Source: Bryobacteraceae bacterium
Lineage (GTDB): Bacteria > Acidobacteriota > Terriglobia > Bryobacterales > Bryobacteraceae
Length of the DNA stretch: 53,983 nucleotides
Assembly: GCA_025055455.1 (NCBI GenBank)
Contig: JANWXD010000027.1
Location: 1 to 53,983, forward strand
Direction: 5' to 3'
A program made the position numbers and the translations under genes. Positions 36,552-45,267 of this stretch are shown piece by piece. A model generated the notes under the pieces. It was not told where the DNA came from. It was given only the letters and a program-made list of their open reading frames with translations, and made no database searches. The first letter of the stretch is position 1, and every line of letters starts with the position of its first letter.

Positions 36552-37709
36552 ATGCTCTTTTCGGTGGATGCTCATGCGATCGGCCGCCACTTGACGGGGA
36601 ACGAAGTCTACATCCGTAACTTGGTCAGCCAATTCCCGCTTCTGGACCCCGAAGCGACATTCGTGGCTTATGTTTCCGTAAACGATACGGGTGGCTGGGT
36701 GCCGGAGCAGTTTCTTCGTCGTCGGGTCTCGGCCAATCCCTTCGTCCGTCTAGGTTGGGAGCTGACGGCGCGACTGTGGCGGGACCGGCCGGTGCTGCTG
36801 CACGTGCAGTACACCGCTCCCTTGGGTTGTCCGGTGCCCGTGGTGGTCACGGTGCATGACGTGAGCTTTCTCGAGCATCCGGAATTTTTCAGCCCGGCCC
36901 GTGCCGCGCAATTGCGCTGGAGTGTGAAGCGAACCGTCCAGCGGGCCAAGAAGATCCTCACGGTGAGCGAGTTCTCGCGCCGCGCCATCGAGAAAGCTTA
37001 CGCTTTGCCGCCGGGCAGAGTGATCGTGGCACCGAATGCCGCGTCGTCTCTGTTCCGTCCGATCGACCGCGCCGCGGCGGCCGCCCGGGTGCGGGCGCGG
37101 TTCGGGATCCCGTCTCCGTATGTGCTCACCGTGGGCGACGTCGTGCCGCGTAAGAATCAGCTCGGGTTGGTCCGCGCCTTCGCCTCGATGTTGCGCCATG
37201 ACCCGCGCCTGCCCCACCACCTTGTGATCGCGGGCAAAGAGACGCGCTATGGCCGGCAGGTGCGCCGCGCCGCGCGCGAGTCTGGCGCTGCCGAGCGCAT
37301 TCACTTCACGGGTTTCGTGAGCGACGACGATCTGCTGCAGCTCTACAACGCGTGCGAATTGTTCGTCTTCCCTTCCTTCTATGAAGGCTTCGGCTTGCCC
37401 GTCCTGGAGGCGATGGCCTGTGGGCGGGCGGTGGTATGCTCCAACACCTCGGCAATCCCCGAGGTGGCGGACGCGGCGGCCATCCTGGTCGATCCGCGTG
37501 ACACGTCTGAGATCGCGCGCGCCATGCGGGACGTCCTGGTTGACGCCGAACTGCGTCTCCGGCTGGAGAGGCTGGCGCTCCACCGGGCCGCACAATTCAG
37601 TTGGCGCAAGACCGCTGAGCGAACCCTCGCGGTCTACTACGAAGTGGCGGGTGTTGCGAGTCGCGTACCCGCCGACACTGTCCAGAGCGTTTCCGTGGCC
37701 CGTCCATGA
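36552..37709 (+). CDS. GT4 family glycosyltransferase
   Basis: 385 residues, GT-B fold. The N-terminal half has a mannosyltransferase-like DAHAIGRHLTGNEVYIRNL and VVVTVHDVSFLEHPEFF, and the C-terminal half has YVLTVGDVVPRKNQLGLVRA and FVFPSFYEGFGLPVLEAMAC. Fits a sugar transferase of the polysaccharide operon. The 44-base gap to the previous gene holds a good TATACT box (36532-36537) but no matching upstream box. The next gene starts in its stop codon (ATGA). Confidence 0.93.
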   Translation: MLFSVDAHAIGRHLTGNEVYIRNLVSQFPLLDPEATFVAYVSVNDTGGWVPEQFLRRRVSANPFVRLGWELTARLWRDRPVLLHVQYTAPLGCPVPVVVTVHDVSFLEHPEFFSPARAAQLRWSVKRTVQRAKKILTVSEFSRRAIEKAYALPPGRVIVAPNAASSLFRPIDRAAAAARVRARFGIPSPYVLTVGDVVPRKNQLGLVRAFASMLRHDPRLPHHLVIAGKETRYGRQVRRAARESGAAERIHFTGFVSDDDLLQLYNACELFVFPSFYEGFGLPVLEAMACGRAVVCSNTSAIPEVADAAAILVDPRDTSEIARAMRDVLVDAELRLRLERLALHRAAQFSWRKTAERTLAVYYEVAGVASRVPADTVQSVSVARP

Positions 37710-38416
37710 GACGTTCCTTGCTTGTGGCGGCGCTGCTCTGCGCCTGGCGAGCACCGGCGGAAAGCGGGTTGCCCGCCGACGGTGAGACCCTCCGCTACAG
37801 CGTGAACTGGCCCAGCGGTTTGCCGCTCGGCGAGGGGGAATTCCGCGCCGTGAAGCTGCACCCTCCGGACGCAGCCGGCCCGCGCTGGCACTTCACCATG
37901 ACGCTGGAGGCGGGACTGCCCAGCTTCGAAATCTCGGACCACTATCGCTCGGTGGCGTCCCCGGAGTTGTGCTCGCTCGAATTCGAAAAGCACTTCCGGC
38001 ACGGCAAGCGGAAAGCTGACGAGCGCACGATCTTCGACGGAGAGCGGGGCACGGCGACCCGGCAGACGCTCGGCGGAGGGGGCAAGTCGGAATTCCCGGT
38101 GCCGGGATGTCCAAGAGACGGGCTGGCCTTTCTCTATTTCCTCCGGCGCGAGCTTAGCCGCGGGCGGCTCCCGGGACCGCAGACCGTTTTCTTCGGGGCA
38201 CCGTACCAGATTCGCCTGGACTACGGAGGCCGGCAGATGGTCCGGATTCAGGAGCAGCAGTGGCCGGCAGACCGGTTGATCGCCTCGGTCACGGGCAAGG
38301 CCTCGCAGGTCACCTTCGAGCTGTTCTTTTCGACGGATCACGCCCGGACGCCGCTGCTCGTGCGTGTGCCGTTCGCTCTGGGAACCTTCACCATGGAACT
38401 AGTGCGGGAGCCGTGA
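37706..38416 (+). CDS. exported DUF3108-type protein
   Basis: 236 residues with a signal peptide (about 1-19, APAES). The mature part is an antiparallel beta structure: LRYSVNWPSGLPLGEGEFRA opens the DUF3108 fold and VFFGAPYQIRLDYGG lies late in it. These periplasmic proteins may bind or shield lipid or sugar; function is unknown. It starts in the stop codon of the preceding glycosyltransferase and sits 50 bases before the fusion gene, so a link to the polysaccharide pathway is inferred from position only. Confidence 0.78.
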   Translation: MRRSLLVAALLCAWRAPAESGLPADGETLRYSVNWPSGLPLGEGEFRAVKLHPPDAAGPRWHFTMTLEAGLPSFEISDHYRSVASPELCSLEFEKHFRHGKRKADERTIFDGERGTATRQTLGGGGKSEFPVPGCPRDGLAFLYFLRRELSRGRLPGPQTVFFGAPYQIRLDYGGRQMVRIQEQQWPADRLIASVTGKASQVTFELFFSTDHARTPLLVRVPFALGTFTMELVREP

Positions 38417-38466
38417 CCGAACAACGTCTTTCGACGCACGGAGCCCTGCCGAGCGCCCACTGAGCC

Positions 38467-40521
38467 ATGCGGATCGCGATGGTCTCCCCCATGCCGCCCT
38501 CTCAGAGCGGCATTGCGGATTATTCCGAAACCTTAGCCGCGCACCTGGGGCGCTTGGTGGAGCTGACTGTCATCTCCGGACCCACCGAGGCGGTGGAGCT
38601 CCGTCGTTTCGACTTGACGCTGTATCAGATCGGCAATAACGGCGACCACGGTTTCGTCTACGAGCTGGCGCTCCAGCATCCCGGCGTCGTGGTGATGCAT
38701 GAGGCCAACTTGCATCACCTCACGGCGGAAATCACCATCCGGAAAGGGGATTGGGATCGATACTTCGAGGAAGTGGCCTACGAAGGCGGCGCCGCGGCTC
38801 TGGCGCACGCTCGGCGAGTCCGCGCTCTGGAAACCGGCCCGGACTATGAGGGGCTGCCCATGACGCGGCGGCTGCTGGAACGCAGCCGGGCCCTGGTCGT
38901 TCACAGTCGCTACGTCGAGAAGCGCATGCGCGAAGCTGGTTTCGCAGGTCCCATCGCGCGGATCCCGCACGGGGCCTGGACCGACCCCGTAAACGGCCTC
39001 CCCTACCGGCTGCGGCTCGGACTGGAGGAAACCACGCCGCTCGTCGGCGTCTTCGGTCACTTGAAGCCGTACAAACGCCTGCCGGAGATCTTGCGCGCCT
39101 TCCGCCGTTTGGTTCGCGGCCAGCCGCAGGCTCGCCTGATCCTGGTCGGAGAGCCGCACCCGGACCTGCCCTTGGACCCGCTCATCGAGCGATTCGACCT
39201 GGCGCCTTTTGTCCGGGTTCTGGGCCGCGTGCCGATCGACGACTTTAACGGCTTTCTAGCGGCCTGCGACGTCGTGCTGAACCTGCGGTACCCCAGCGTG
39301 GGCGAGACCTCCGGCACGCTGCAGCGTGCCCTTGGCCTCGGCAAATGCGTGTTGGTCTCCGAGACAGCGGCCTTTTGCGAGCTGCCGGACGAGATCTGCA
39401 TCAAAGTGCCAGTGGACCAGACCGAAGAGGAGGTGATTTTCGAACTCCTGCAGTTAGTCGTGACTCGACCGGAAGTGCGGCGCGCCGTTGGCCAAGCGGC
39501 CCGGCGTTGGGCCCTGGAGCACTGCGCCTGGGAGCGGGTGGCGCAACGTTACGCCGCTTTCCTACAAGCCGTCCACTCGGGCGCCGCTGGACCGAACCAG
39601 CCCGAAGTTCCGCCTACCCCTCGTGCACCGGCCGGGGCGACCGATTCACAACCTCACGGCGAGCGCCCCCAGCCCACAACGCCAGCGGTCTACAAGCCCG
39701 CGCAAGCATCCGAAGCGTCACCCTCCGCGGCCGAGATCCTCTCCTGGGCGGCTCGTGATCCCGAGACGCGAGCCTATGCGGAAACGCATCTGACGCGCTT
39801 CGAGAAAACCTTGGCGATGATCCCGTCGGGCGGCCCGCAAGACCGAATCCTAGAGATGGGTTCCTACCTTCAGATCACCCCCCTGCTACGGACGCGACTG
39901 GGCTACGGCGAAGTGCGAGCCTGCTATTACGGGCCGGCCGGGCGCGTAGACCACCACAGCGTCATCTCCACAACCGGCGAGCGCTTCGACTGCCACTTGG
40001 AGTTGTTCGACGCCGAAAAAGATCCCTTCCCGTATCCGGACGAATATTTCGCGACGGTGCTGTGCTGCGAGGTGCTCGAGCACTTGACCGAAGACCCTAT
40101 GCACATGATGGCGGAAATCAATCGGGTGCTGAAGCTGGGGGGCCATTTGGTGTTGACCACGCCGAATATCGCCTCCTTGCGCGCCATCGCGGCGGTTCTC
40201 GAAGGGCACCACCCGGGGCTGTTTCCCGCATATATCCGTCCCTCGCCGAGTGGGGAAAAGGCCGAGGCGCGGCACAACCGCGAGTACACGCCCAAGGAGA
40301 TCCACATGTTGCTCCTCGATGCCGGTTTCGAAGTGGTGCGGCTCGAGACCGGACCCTTCCGCCAACAGCCGCGTCCCGAGCTGCACTGGGTGCAATGGCT
40401 CCTCGAGCGCTTCCAGCTTTCGACGGAGCTCCGCGGGGACGGCATCTATGCCCTGGGGCGGAAATCTGGACCGGTGCGGCAACGGTTCCCGGACTGGCTG
40501 TACAGCGGGGCAGGCTCATGA
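38467..40521 (+). CDS. glycosyltransferase-methyltransferase fusion
   Basis: 684 residues with two enzymes. Residues 1-~370 are a GT4-type glycosyltransferase (VSPMPPSQSGIADYSETLA, FGHLKPYKRLPEILRAF, LRYPSVGETSGTLQRALGLG). A Pro/Ala-rich linker runs through about 371-430. Residues ~435-684 are a SAM-dependent methyltransferase with motif I at DRILEMGSYLQITPLL (about 458), CCEVLEHLTEDPMHMM and LGGHLVLTTPNIASLRA. In several known O-antigen pathways a methylated end cap sets chain length; here adding a sugar and then methylating it in one protein is a reasonable guess. The next gene, an ABC permease, begins in its stop codon (ATGA). Confidence 0.9.
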   Translation: MRIAMVSPMPPSQSGIADYSETLAAHLGRLVELTVISGPTEAVELRRFDLTLYQIGNNGDHGFVYELALQHPGVVVMHEANLHHLTAEITIRKGDWDRYFEEVAYEGGAAALAHARRVRALETGPDYEGLPMTRRLLERSRALVVHSRYVEKRMREAGFAGPIARIPHGAWTDPVNGLPYRLRLGLEETTPLVGVFGHLKPYKRLPEILRAFRRLVRGQPQARLILVGEPHPDLPLDPLIERFDLAPFVRVLGRVPIDDFNGFLAACDVVLNLRYPSVGETSGTLQRALGLGKCVLVSETAAFCELPDEICIKVPVDQTEEEVIFELLQLVVTRPEVRRAVGQAARRWALEHCAWERVAQRYAAFLQAVHSGAAGPNQPEVPPTPRAPAGATDSQPHGERPQPTTPAVYKPAQASEASPSAAEILSWAARDPETRAYAETHLTRFEKTLAMIPSGGPQDRILEMGSYLQITPLLRTRLGYGEVRACYYGPAGRVDHHSVISTTGERFDCHLELFDAEKDPFPYPDEYFATVLCCEVLEHLTEDPMHMMAEINRVLKLGGHLVLTTPNIASLRAIAAVLEGHHPGLFPAYIRPSPSGEKAEARHNREYTPKEIHMLLLDAGFEVVRLETGPFRQQPRPELHWVQWLLERFQLSTELRGDGIYALGRKSGPVRQRFPDWLYSGAGS

Positions 40522-41744
40522 GCGTCGGCTATTCGGACCCCGTCGTCTTGCCGCATGAGCATGCTCCCCGCCTGCGGGTGACGTTTCGGCTGGAAAACCG
40601 CTCCCGTGAAATCTGGCGGGCCGCGGATGGCTTTCGCGTGGGGTGCCAGATCTTCGACCCAGCCACGGATCTGGTCGTGGCCGAGGGTCCGCGGCAGGCG
40701 TTGCCTCAAGATTTGGCGCCCGGGCAAAGCGCCCCCGTCGATCTGGAGGTCCCGCTGCCGCGGATTCCAGGCGGATACCGCCTCTTCGTTTCGCCCATGC
40801 AGGAGGAGGTGTGTTGGCACTATGAGCGCTGGCCCTTCCTTCTTGTGGACGTTACTGTCGAGGGCGGGCGCATCGCGGCAGGGCCGCCGGTGGTCACGAC
40901 TCTGAGAGCCCTGCGCCGTCGGCACTTTGCCAAGTCCCTGGCGCGCGCCCTCATCTACCCGGTGCGCACGCTGTGGAGACATCGCAGCTTGATCCGGTCG
41001 ATGGCGCGCCGCGACGTGGCCGGGCGCTACCGGGGCTCGTTTGCCGGACTCTTCTGGACCGTCCTGAATCCCCTGCTGCTCGTGCTGACCTATTTTTTCG
41101 TTTTCGGCATCGTGCTTCGCACGCGCTTCGGGACAGATCCAAGCCGGGCAGGCTTCGCCTTGTACTTTCTGGCCGGCATGCTGCCCTGGCTGCCCTTCAG
41201 CGAAGCGCTCGGCCGCGCGCCCTCGGTCCTGCTCGAGCACCGGACGTTCGTCAAAAAGCTCGTGTTCCCGCTGGAAATTTTGCCGACGGCGCAGGTCGCC
41301 GCCGGGCTCGTCACCCAAGGGTTCGCCCTGGCCGTGTTTCTGACTCTGCTGGTCATTTTGCGCGGCGAGGTGCCCTCATCCGCGGTTTGGCTGCCCGCGC
41401 TGCTGGTTCCGCAAGTGCTGTTGACCTTGGGCCTGTGTTGGTTTTTGGCGGCCCTGGGAGTTTACGTTCGGGATCTGGCGCAAGTGAACGGTTTTCTGCT
41501 CACCCTTTGGTTTTTCCTCACACCGATCTGCTATCCCGAAGCTTCTTTGCCACAAGAGGCGTTGTGGCTGCTTGCCATGAACCCGATGTTCGTACTCGTG
41601 CGAGGTTTTCGCGCGGCGCTGCTCGAAGGCCAAGCGCCCGCCTTCGACCCTTTATGGAAACTCTGGCTGGCGGCGGCAGCGGTGTTCGTTCTCGGTCATG
41701 CCTTTTTTTACCGACTGCGGCGCAACTTCGCGGATGTGATCTAA
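40518..41744 (+). CDS. ABC-2-type polysaccharide export permease with N-terminal beta-sandwich
   Basis: 408 residues. Residues 1-~115 form a soluble beta-rich domain (LRVTFRLENRSREIWRAADG, LPQDLAPGQSAPVDLEVPL, GGYRLFVSPMQEEVCWHY) similar in pattern to Ig-like or Wzt C-terminal sugar-binding domains. Residues ~145-405 are the permease: SLIRSMARRDVAGRYRGSFA, then six membrane segments and the FLTPICYPEASLP loop of Wzm-type exporters. These export lipid-linked glycans with an ATPase partner, which is not in this window. Having the beta-sandwich on the permease rather than on the ATPase is unusual. ATG 40518 overlaps the fusion gene by four bases and this is the last gene of the operon. Confidence 0.88.
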   Translation: MSVGYSDPVVLPHEHAPRLRVTFRLENRSREIWRAADGFRVGCQIFDPATDLVVAEGPRQALPQDLAPGQSAPVDLEVPLPRIPGGYRLFVSPMQEEVCWHYERWPFLLVDVTVEGGRIAAGPPVVTTLRALRRRHFAKSLARALIYPVRTLWRHRSLIRSMARRDVAGRYRGSFAGLFWTVLNPLLLVLTYFFVFGIVLRTRFGTDPSRAGFALYFLAGMLPWLPFSEALGRAPSVLLEHRTFVKKLVFPLEILPTAQVAAGLVTQGFALAVFLTLLVILRGEVPSSAVWLPALLVPQVLLTLGLCWFLAALGVYVRDLAQVNGFLLTLWFFLTPICYPEASLPQEALWLLAMNPMFVLVRGFRAALLEGQAPAFDPLWKLWLAAAAVFVLGHAFFYRLRRNFADVI

Positions 41745-41863
41745 GCGCGGTGGCGCTCGCTGTGCGCCGGAGGCGCCCACGAGTACGCCCGTCCTGGCGT
41801 TCTTCATCAACGAGGGGGCGCCGACTGCAAGGTTGAGGCTGCGCTTGAGCGCTAAATCAGGGC

Positions 41864-42910
41864 TCAGGTGCGGGCATAAAGCGGCGCCGCAGAGATCATG
41901 GCCAACCCCGCCACGAACAGCACGAACATGAAGGCGAGCAGCGTCTTGATCTTGAAGTCCGCCCCGGCGAATTCTTTCCAAACCAGGACTCCCCAGAGCG
42001 CGGCGATCAGGGTGCCGCCTTGGCCCAGCGCGTAACTGATGGCCGGCCCGACCTGCACCTCGGGCGGCGCGCTGGCGGCCACGAAATTGGCGATGGTTCC
42101 AGTGGCCCATATCAATCCGCCAGCGATGCCGAGCAGATGCTGACGGCGGGTGCCGCGAAGGTAGTCCAGCGGGTCGACGGGCTGTCCCTGGATGGGCAGA
42201 TTCATGAAGTAAAGGTTGAAAACGAAGGTCGAGACAAAGACACCCACGGCAAAAACGAAAGCAATGGCGTACGGGCCCAGACCCATTTCGCCCTGCTTTC
42301 CCATCTCCACGAGCGGATAGAAGGAGCCCATGAGCACGCCGCTCGCGAGACTCAGGATCACGCCCTTCATGGAGGCCTTGGGTTGCAGCGACTTGGTCAG
42401 GCCGGCTTTGATCCTCTCGTGCTCTTTGCGGAGGCTCAAGGCGCGGTAGGCGAGCGCGTCCAAGATGATGGCGGCCAGCACGAGGGCCGCACCCCCAAAC
42501 AGCAGCTGCGGGTCACCTTGGGGATTGAGGGCGTAATTCCAAATGACGCCGATGATCAAGGCCAGACCGATGGCCACCGGAAAGGCGACCGCCATCCCCG
42601 CTACGGCGATGGCTCCGACGAGGAGCATGTTGGCGAGGTTGAACACGACGCCGCCCAGAAAACCATAGGCGATGTTGCGGCGGCCCGCGCGCATGAGATC
42701 GTCGAGAAACAGGAAGCCGTCCCACCCCAGGCTACCGAAGGTGAAGGCGGCGACGACAGCGGCCAGCAGCACCCCGAGCGCGTAGTCAAAATAAAAAAGT
42801 TCGAAGCGCCAGTTGCCGGCCAATTTCAAGGTATTGGCCCACGACCCCCAGCAGAGCATCGTCAGAAGGGCGAGCAGGAGCGCGCTTGTGTAAGTGTCCG
42901 GCAGCATCAT
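41864..42910 (-). CDS. GRP/DMT-type sugar transporter
   Basis: 348 residues with about ten membrane helices. Signatures of the glucose/ribose porter branch of the drug/metabolite superfamily are visible: ALLTMLCWGSWANTLKLAG near 16-34, FELFYFDYALGVLLAA and GVVFNLANMLLVGAIAVAGM. A proton-linked uptake of a sugar or related small solute across the inner membrane is likely; the substrate is unknown. The gene is convergent with the polysaccharide operon, with a 119-base gap containing a small GC hairpin without a T-run. Confidence 0.85.
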   Translation of the reverse strand: MMLPDTYTSALLLALLTMLCWGSWANTLKLAGNWRFELFYFDYALGVLLAAVVAAFTFGSLGWDGFLFLDDLMRAGRRNIAYGFLGGVVFNLANMLLVGAIAVAGMAVAFPVAIGLALIIGVIWNYALNPQGDPQLLFGGAALVLAAIILDALAYRALSLRKEHERIKAGLTKSLQPKASMKGVILSLASGVLMGSFYPLVEMGKQGEMGLGPYAIAFVFAVGVFVSTFVFNLYFMNLPIQGQPVDPLDYLRGTRRQHLLGIAGGLIWATGTIANFVAASAPPEVQVGPAISYALGQGGTLIAALWGVLVWKEFAGADFKIKTLLAFMFVLFVAGLAMISAAPLYART

Positions 42911-43069
42911 GGGAGTGGTTCCTTTTCGGCGCAGCCGAGATTATAGCGCATGGCGCCTCGAGTCGATCCACCTTGGCAGGCGACAGCCGAAAGCGAGGCC
43001 ATGGCGAGATCGATGCGTTACCCCGCTTGGCTTCATGAGAAGTCCTTCGCGCGTTAGACTAGGGCGAGG

Positions 43070-43477
43070 ATGGCCGGCCGAGCCGAGGACTGGTTCCGGC
43101 AAGCCCGCCGGGATCTGGACCACGCGCGGCGGTCGCTCGAGCAAGGGGACTGGGAGTGGTCCTGCTTTGCCGCCCATCAGGCGGCCGAGAAAGCCTTGAA
43201 AGCGGTCTACGCCTCGATGGGAGAAGAGGGATGGGGCCACTCCCTGATGGGGTTGCTGGAGGCGCTGCCAGCTGCGACCAGAGCCGCGGAAGAGTTGCGC
43301 CGCGCGGCGCGCGACCTCGATCGGCACTACGTGCCGAGCCGCTATCCCAATGCCTACCCGCGAGGCGCGCCATATGAGTTCTACACGCGAGACGATGCCG
43401 AAAAAGCCGTCGCTGCGGCGGATCAGATTCTCCGGTTCTGTGCGGATTATCTCGCTGGACCGCCATGCGGCTATTGA
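43070..43477 (+). CDS. HEPN-domain protein (toxin-like)
   Basis: 135 residues of all-helical HEPN fold: WFRQARRDLDHARRSLEQGD, CFAAHQAAEKALKAVYASMG, then Arg81-x4-His86 in RDLDRHYVPSRYPNAYP, which fits the HEPN ribonuclease RX4-6H motif. The gene is immediately followed by an MNT nucleotidyltransferase that overlaps by 38 bases. HEPN/MNT pairs are known toxin-antitoxin modules in which the MNT partner adenylylates the HEPN toxin. AGGG at 43061-43064 serves as ribosome-binding site for ATG 43070. Confidence 0.9.
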   Translation: MAGRAEDWFRQARRDLDHARRSLEQGDWEWSCFAAHQAAEKALKAVYASMGEEGWGHSLMGLLEALPAATRAAEELRRAARDLDRHYVPSRYPNAYPRGAPYEFYTRDDAEKAVAAADQILRFCADYLAGPPCGY

Positions 43478-43787
43478 CGAGGTCAGAAGCGTGGCGGAGC
43501 GCCTGGCGCAGCAACATCCCGAGATCGAGGAAATCATTCTCTTCGGCTCGCTTGCCACGGGGACGGCTGGGCCGGCCAGCGATGCCGATCTGCTGATCGT
43601 ATTGCGAGATTCCGAGCTGGAGTTCCCGGAACGGGTCGCCCGCTATCTTCCGGAAGGCTGCAGTATCTCCGTGGACGTCTTTCCGTACACTCGGGGCGAG
43701 CTGGAGCACATGGCGGCGGAAGGCCGCCGGCTCGTCACAGAAGCGCGGGAACGCGGATTGCGACTGTTCCCCTACCAGGCGACGTGA
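43440..43787 (+). CDS. MNT-type minimal nucleotidyltransferase (antitoxin-like)
   Basis: About 115 residues from GTG 43440 (an ATG at 43395 or GTG at 43491 are alternatives; the 43440 start fits the RIISLDR opening common in this family). The Pol-beta-type signature IILFGSLATGTAGPASDADL contains GS-x10-DxD, where the two Asp bind Mg2+. VDVFPYTRGELEHM supplies the third acidic position. Overlap with the HEPN gene suggests co-translation. A toxin-antitoxin function is established for similar pairs; it is inferred here. Confidence 0.86.
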   Translation: MRIISLDRHAAIDEVRSVAERLAQQHPEIEEIILFGSLATGTAGPASDADLLIVLRDSELEFPERVARYLPEGCSISVDVFPYTRGELEHMAAEGRRLVTEARERGLRLFPYQAT

Positions 43788-43803
43788 CAGGCCGCCGTCC
43801 GGC

Positions 43804-44043
43804 TCACGCGGCGCTCCGGAGCCAGTGGCGCGCCTCGCTCGTCAGTTCGCGACCGCGCTCGTAGAGATCGCGGCCGAGGTACGACAGTTGGTGGCCGGCT
43901 TTCTTAAGTTCCAAGCCGGCCCGGGCGGCTCCGTGTCGCAGCGCCAGCCGGGTTCGGCGACCGGAGTGGGGCGCCAAAAGCAGTGCGCCCACCGCGCCGG
44001 CTAGAAACCCCAAACTAAACCCCCAAACCGCTTCCCTCCTCAT
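43804..44043 (-). CDS. small YtxH-like membrane protein
   Basis: 79 residues. One N-terminal membrane helix (WGFSLGFLAGAVGALLLAPH, about 6-25) is followed by SGRRTRLAL and an amphipathic helical tail, the YtxH layout. GGAGGG lies about 7 bases before ATG 44043. A longer frame overlapping the TPR gene from 44898 is judged to be out-of-frame noise. YtxH proteins are stress-linked in Bacillus, but the function in this group is unknown. Confidence 0.72.
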   Translation of the reverse strand: MRREAVWGFSLGFLAGAVGALLLAPHSGRRTRLALRHGAARAGLELKKAGHQLSYLGRDLYERGRELTSEARHWLRSAA

Positions 44044-44111
44044 GGAAGGTCCCTCCGTTCCATTAGACTGGGTCCGCCCCGCGCCGGTTTCAGTCGGCTT
44101 CCGGCCCGGTG

Positions 44112-44120
44112 TGATACTAT
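44112..44120 (+). promoter_or_regulatory. extended -10 promoter candidate for the TPR gene
   Basis: TG-A-TACTAT at 44112-44120 is an extended -10 box. Transcription would start near 44127, shortly before AGGAGG (44132-44137) and ATG 44143. No good upstream -35 box is visible. Confidence 0.35.
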
Positions 44121-44142
44121 CCGTTCCGAACAGGAGGTGAGC

Positions 44143-45267
44143 ATGCGAATCTGGGCCCTCGTCGTGGCGCTGGCAGTCGCCCTCCCGGTGGCGGCTCAGC
44201 GTCACAAACTGACCATCAATGCGGAGACCCCTGAAGGCCAGTTGTTGCAACAGATCGGCCTGGAGGAGAACACTGCCAAGAAGCTTGCGCTGTTGGAGCA
44301 ATTCGTGGCGCAGTATCCCCAGCACGAGGCGGCAGCCTGGGTGTATGCGCAGATGGTGCCCCTGTACAACAAAACTGGCGAGCACGACAAGGCCATGGGG
44401 GCGGCCGAAAGGCTTTTGGCCCTCGACCCGGAGGACGTCCGCACCGCGCACGGCGCCCTGAAAGCGGCCGAGGCCAAGAAAGATCCGGAGGCCGTCAAGA
44501 ATTGGGCCGTGCGCGTTTCCGAAACAGCGCGCAAGGTCGCGCAGAAGCCGAAGCCGCAGGACGAAGAAGAAGCCGAGGTTTGGAAAGACGAGGTCGAATT
44601 CGCCAAACAGGTGGACACTTACAGTGAATATGCGCTGTACGCGGCCGCACTTCAGACGCCCGACCCACGCAAGAAGATTGACTTGATCGAGACGCTCGAG
44701 CAGCGCAATCCCCAGAGCCAGTACGTGCCGCAGGTCCGCGCGGTTTATGTGGTGGCGCTGCAACAGGTCGGCGAAACGGCCAAAGCCGCGGCGGTGGCGG
44801 AGAAGATTCTCGAAACAGATCAGTCGAACGAAGACATGCTGCTGCTGGTGGCGGATTACTATCTCAAGCAAAATAAGTCGCCGGAGAAAGTTATCCAATA
44901 CGCGGAGCGGATGATCGAGCTCATGAAAACCAAACCGAAGCCGGAAGGTGTGGCGGAGGCGGATTGGGAGAAAAAGAAAGCTCTCGTGACGGGTTTAGGG
45001 TATTGGATGTCCGGAGTGACGCACGCTACGCAGAACCGGTTTGCGCAGGCCGACAAGCAGCTTCGCGAAGCGCTGCCCTACATCAAGCACAACGACCAGC
45101 TTCTGGCGGTGGCGTATTTCCACCTGGGGGTGGCCAATTACAAGCTGGAAAAGATCCTGGACGCCATCAAGTTCAACCAGGAATGCATCAAGATCAAGAG
45201 TCCGCTTCAGGCGCAGGCCAAACGCAATTTGGCCGCGATTCAAGCGCAGTACCGCGTCGTGCGATGA
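44143..45267 (+). CDS. exported TPR protein
   Basis: 374 residues with a signal peptide ending VAAQ at about residue 19. ATG 44143 is preferred to GTG 44137 because AGGAGG at 44132-44137 is then at a normal distance. TPR-type helix pairs run through the protein (GEHDKAMGAAERLLALDP, SPEKVIQYAERMIELMK, AYFHLGVANYKLEKIL). The middle has a charged Lys/Glu-rich hinge near 120-145. Its stop overlaps the acetate kinase start (ATGA). A scaffold role is likely; a direct link to the kinase is unexplained. Confidence 0.85.
   Translation: MRIWALVVALAVALPVAAQRHKLTINAETPEGQLLQQIGLEENTAKKLALLEQFVAQYPQHEAAAWVYAQMVPLYNKTGEHDKAMGAAERLLALDPEDVRTAHGALKAAEAKKDPEAVKNWAVRVSETARKVAQKPKPQDEEEAEVWKDEVEFAKQVDTYSEYALYAAALQTPDPRKKIDLIETLEQRNPQSQYVPQVRAVYVVALQQVGETAKAAAVAEKILETDQSNEDMLLLVADYYLKQNKSPEKVIQYAERMIELMKTKPKPEGVAEADWEKKKALVTGLGYWMSGVTHATQNRFAQADKQLREALPYIKHNDQLLAVAYFHLGVANYKLEKILDAIKFNQECIKIKSPLQAQAKRNLAAIQAQYRVVR

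Noticed and set aside
41764-41776. GC hairpin GCGCC-GGA-GGCGC after the export permease
   Set aside because: There is no T-run on either strand, so a terminator claim is not supported.
43804-44898. 364-codon minus-strand frame covering the YtxH-like gene and part of the TPR gene
   Set aside because: Only the part from ATG 44043 with a good ribosome-binding site and membrane helix looks like a protein; the rest is antisense to the TPR gene.
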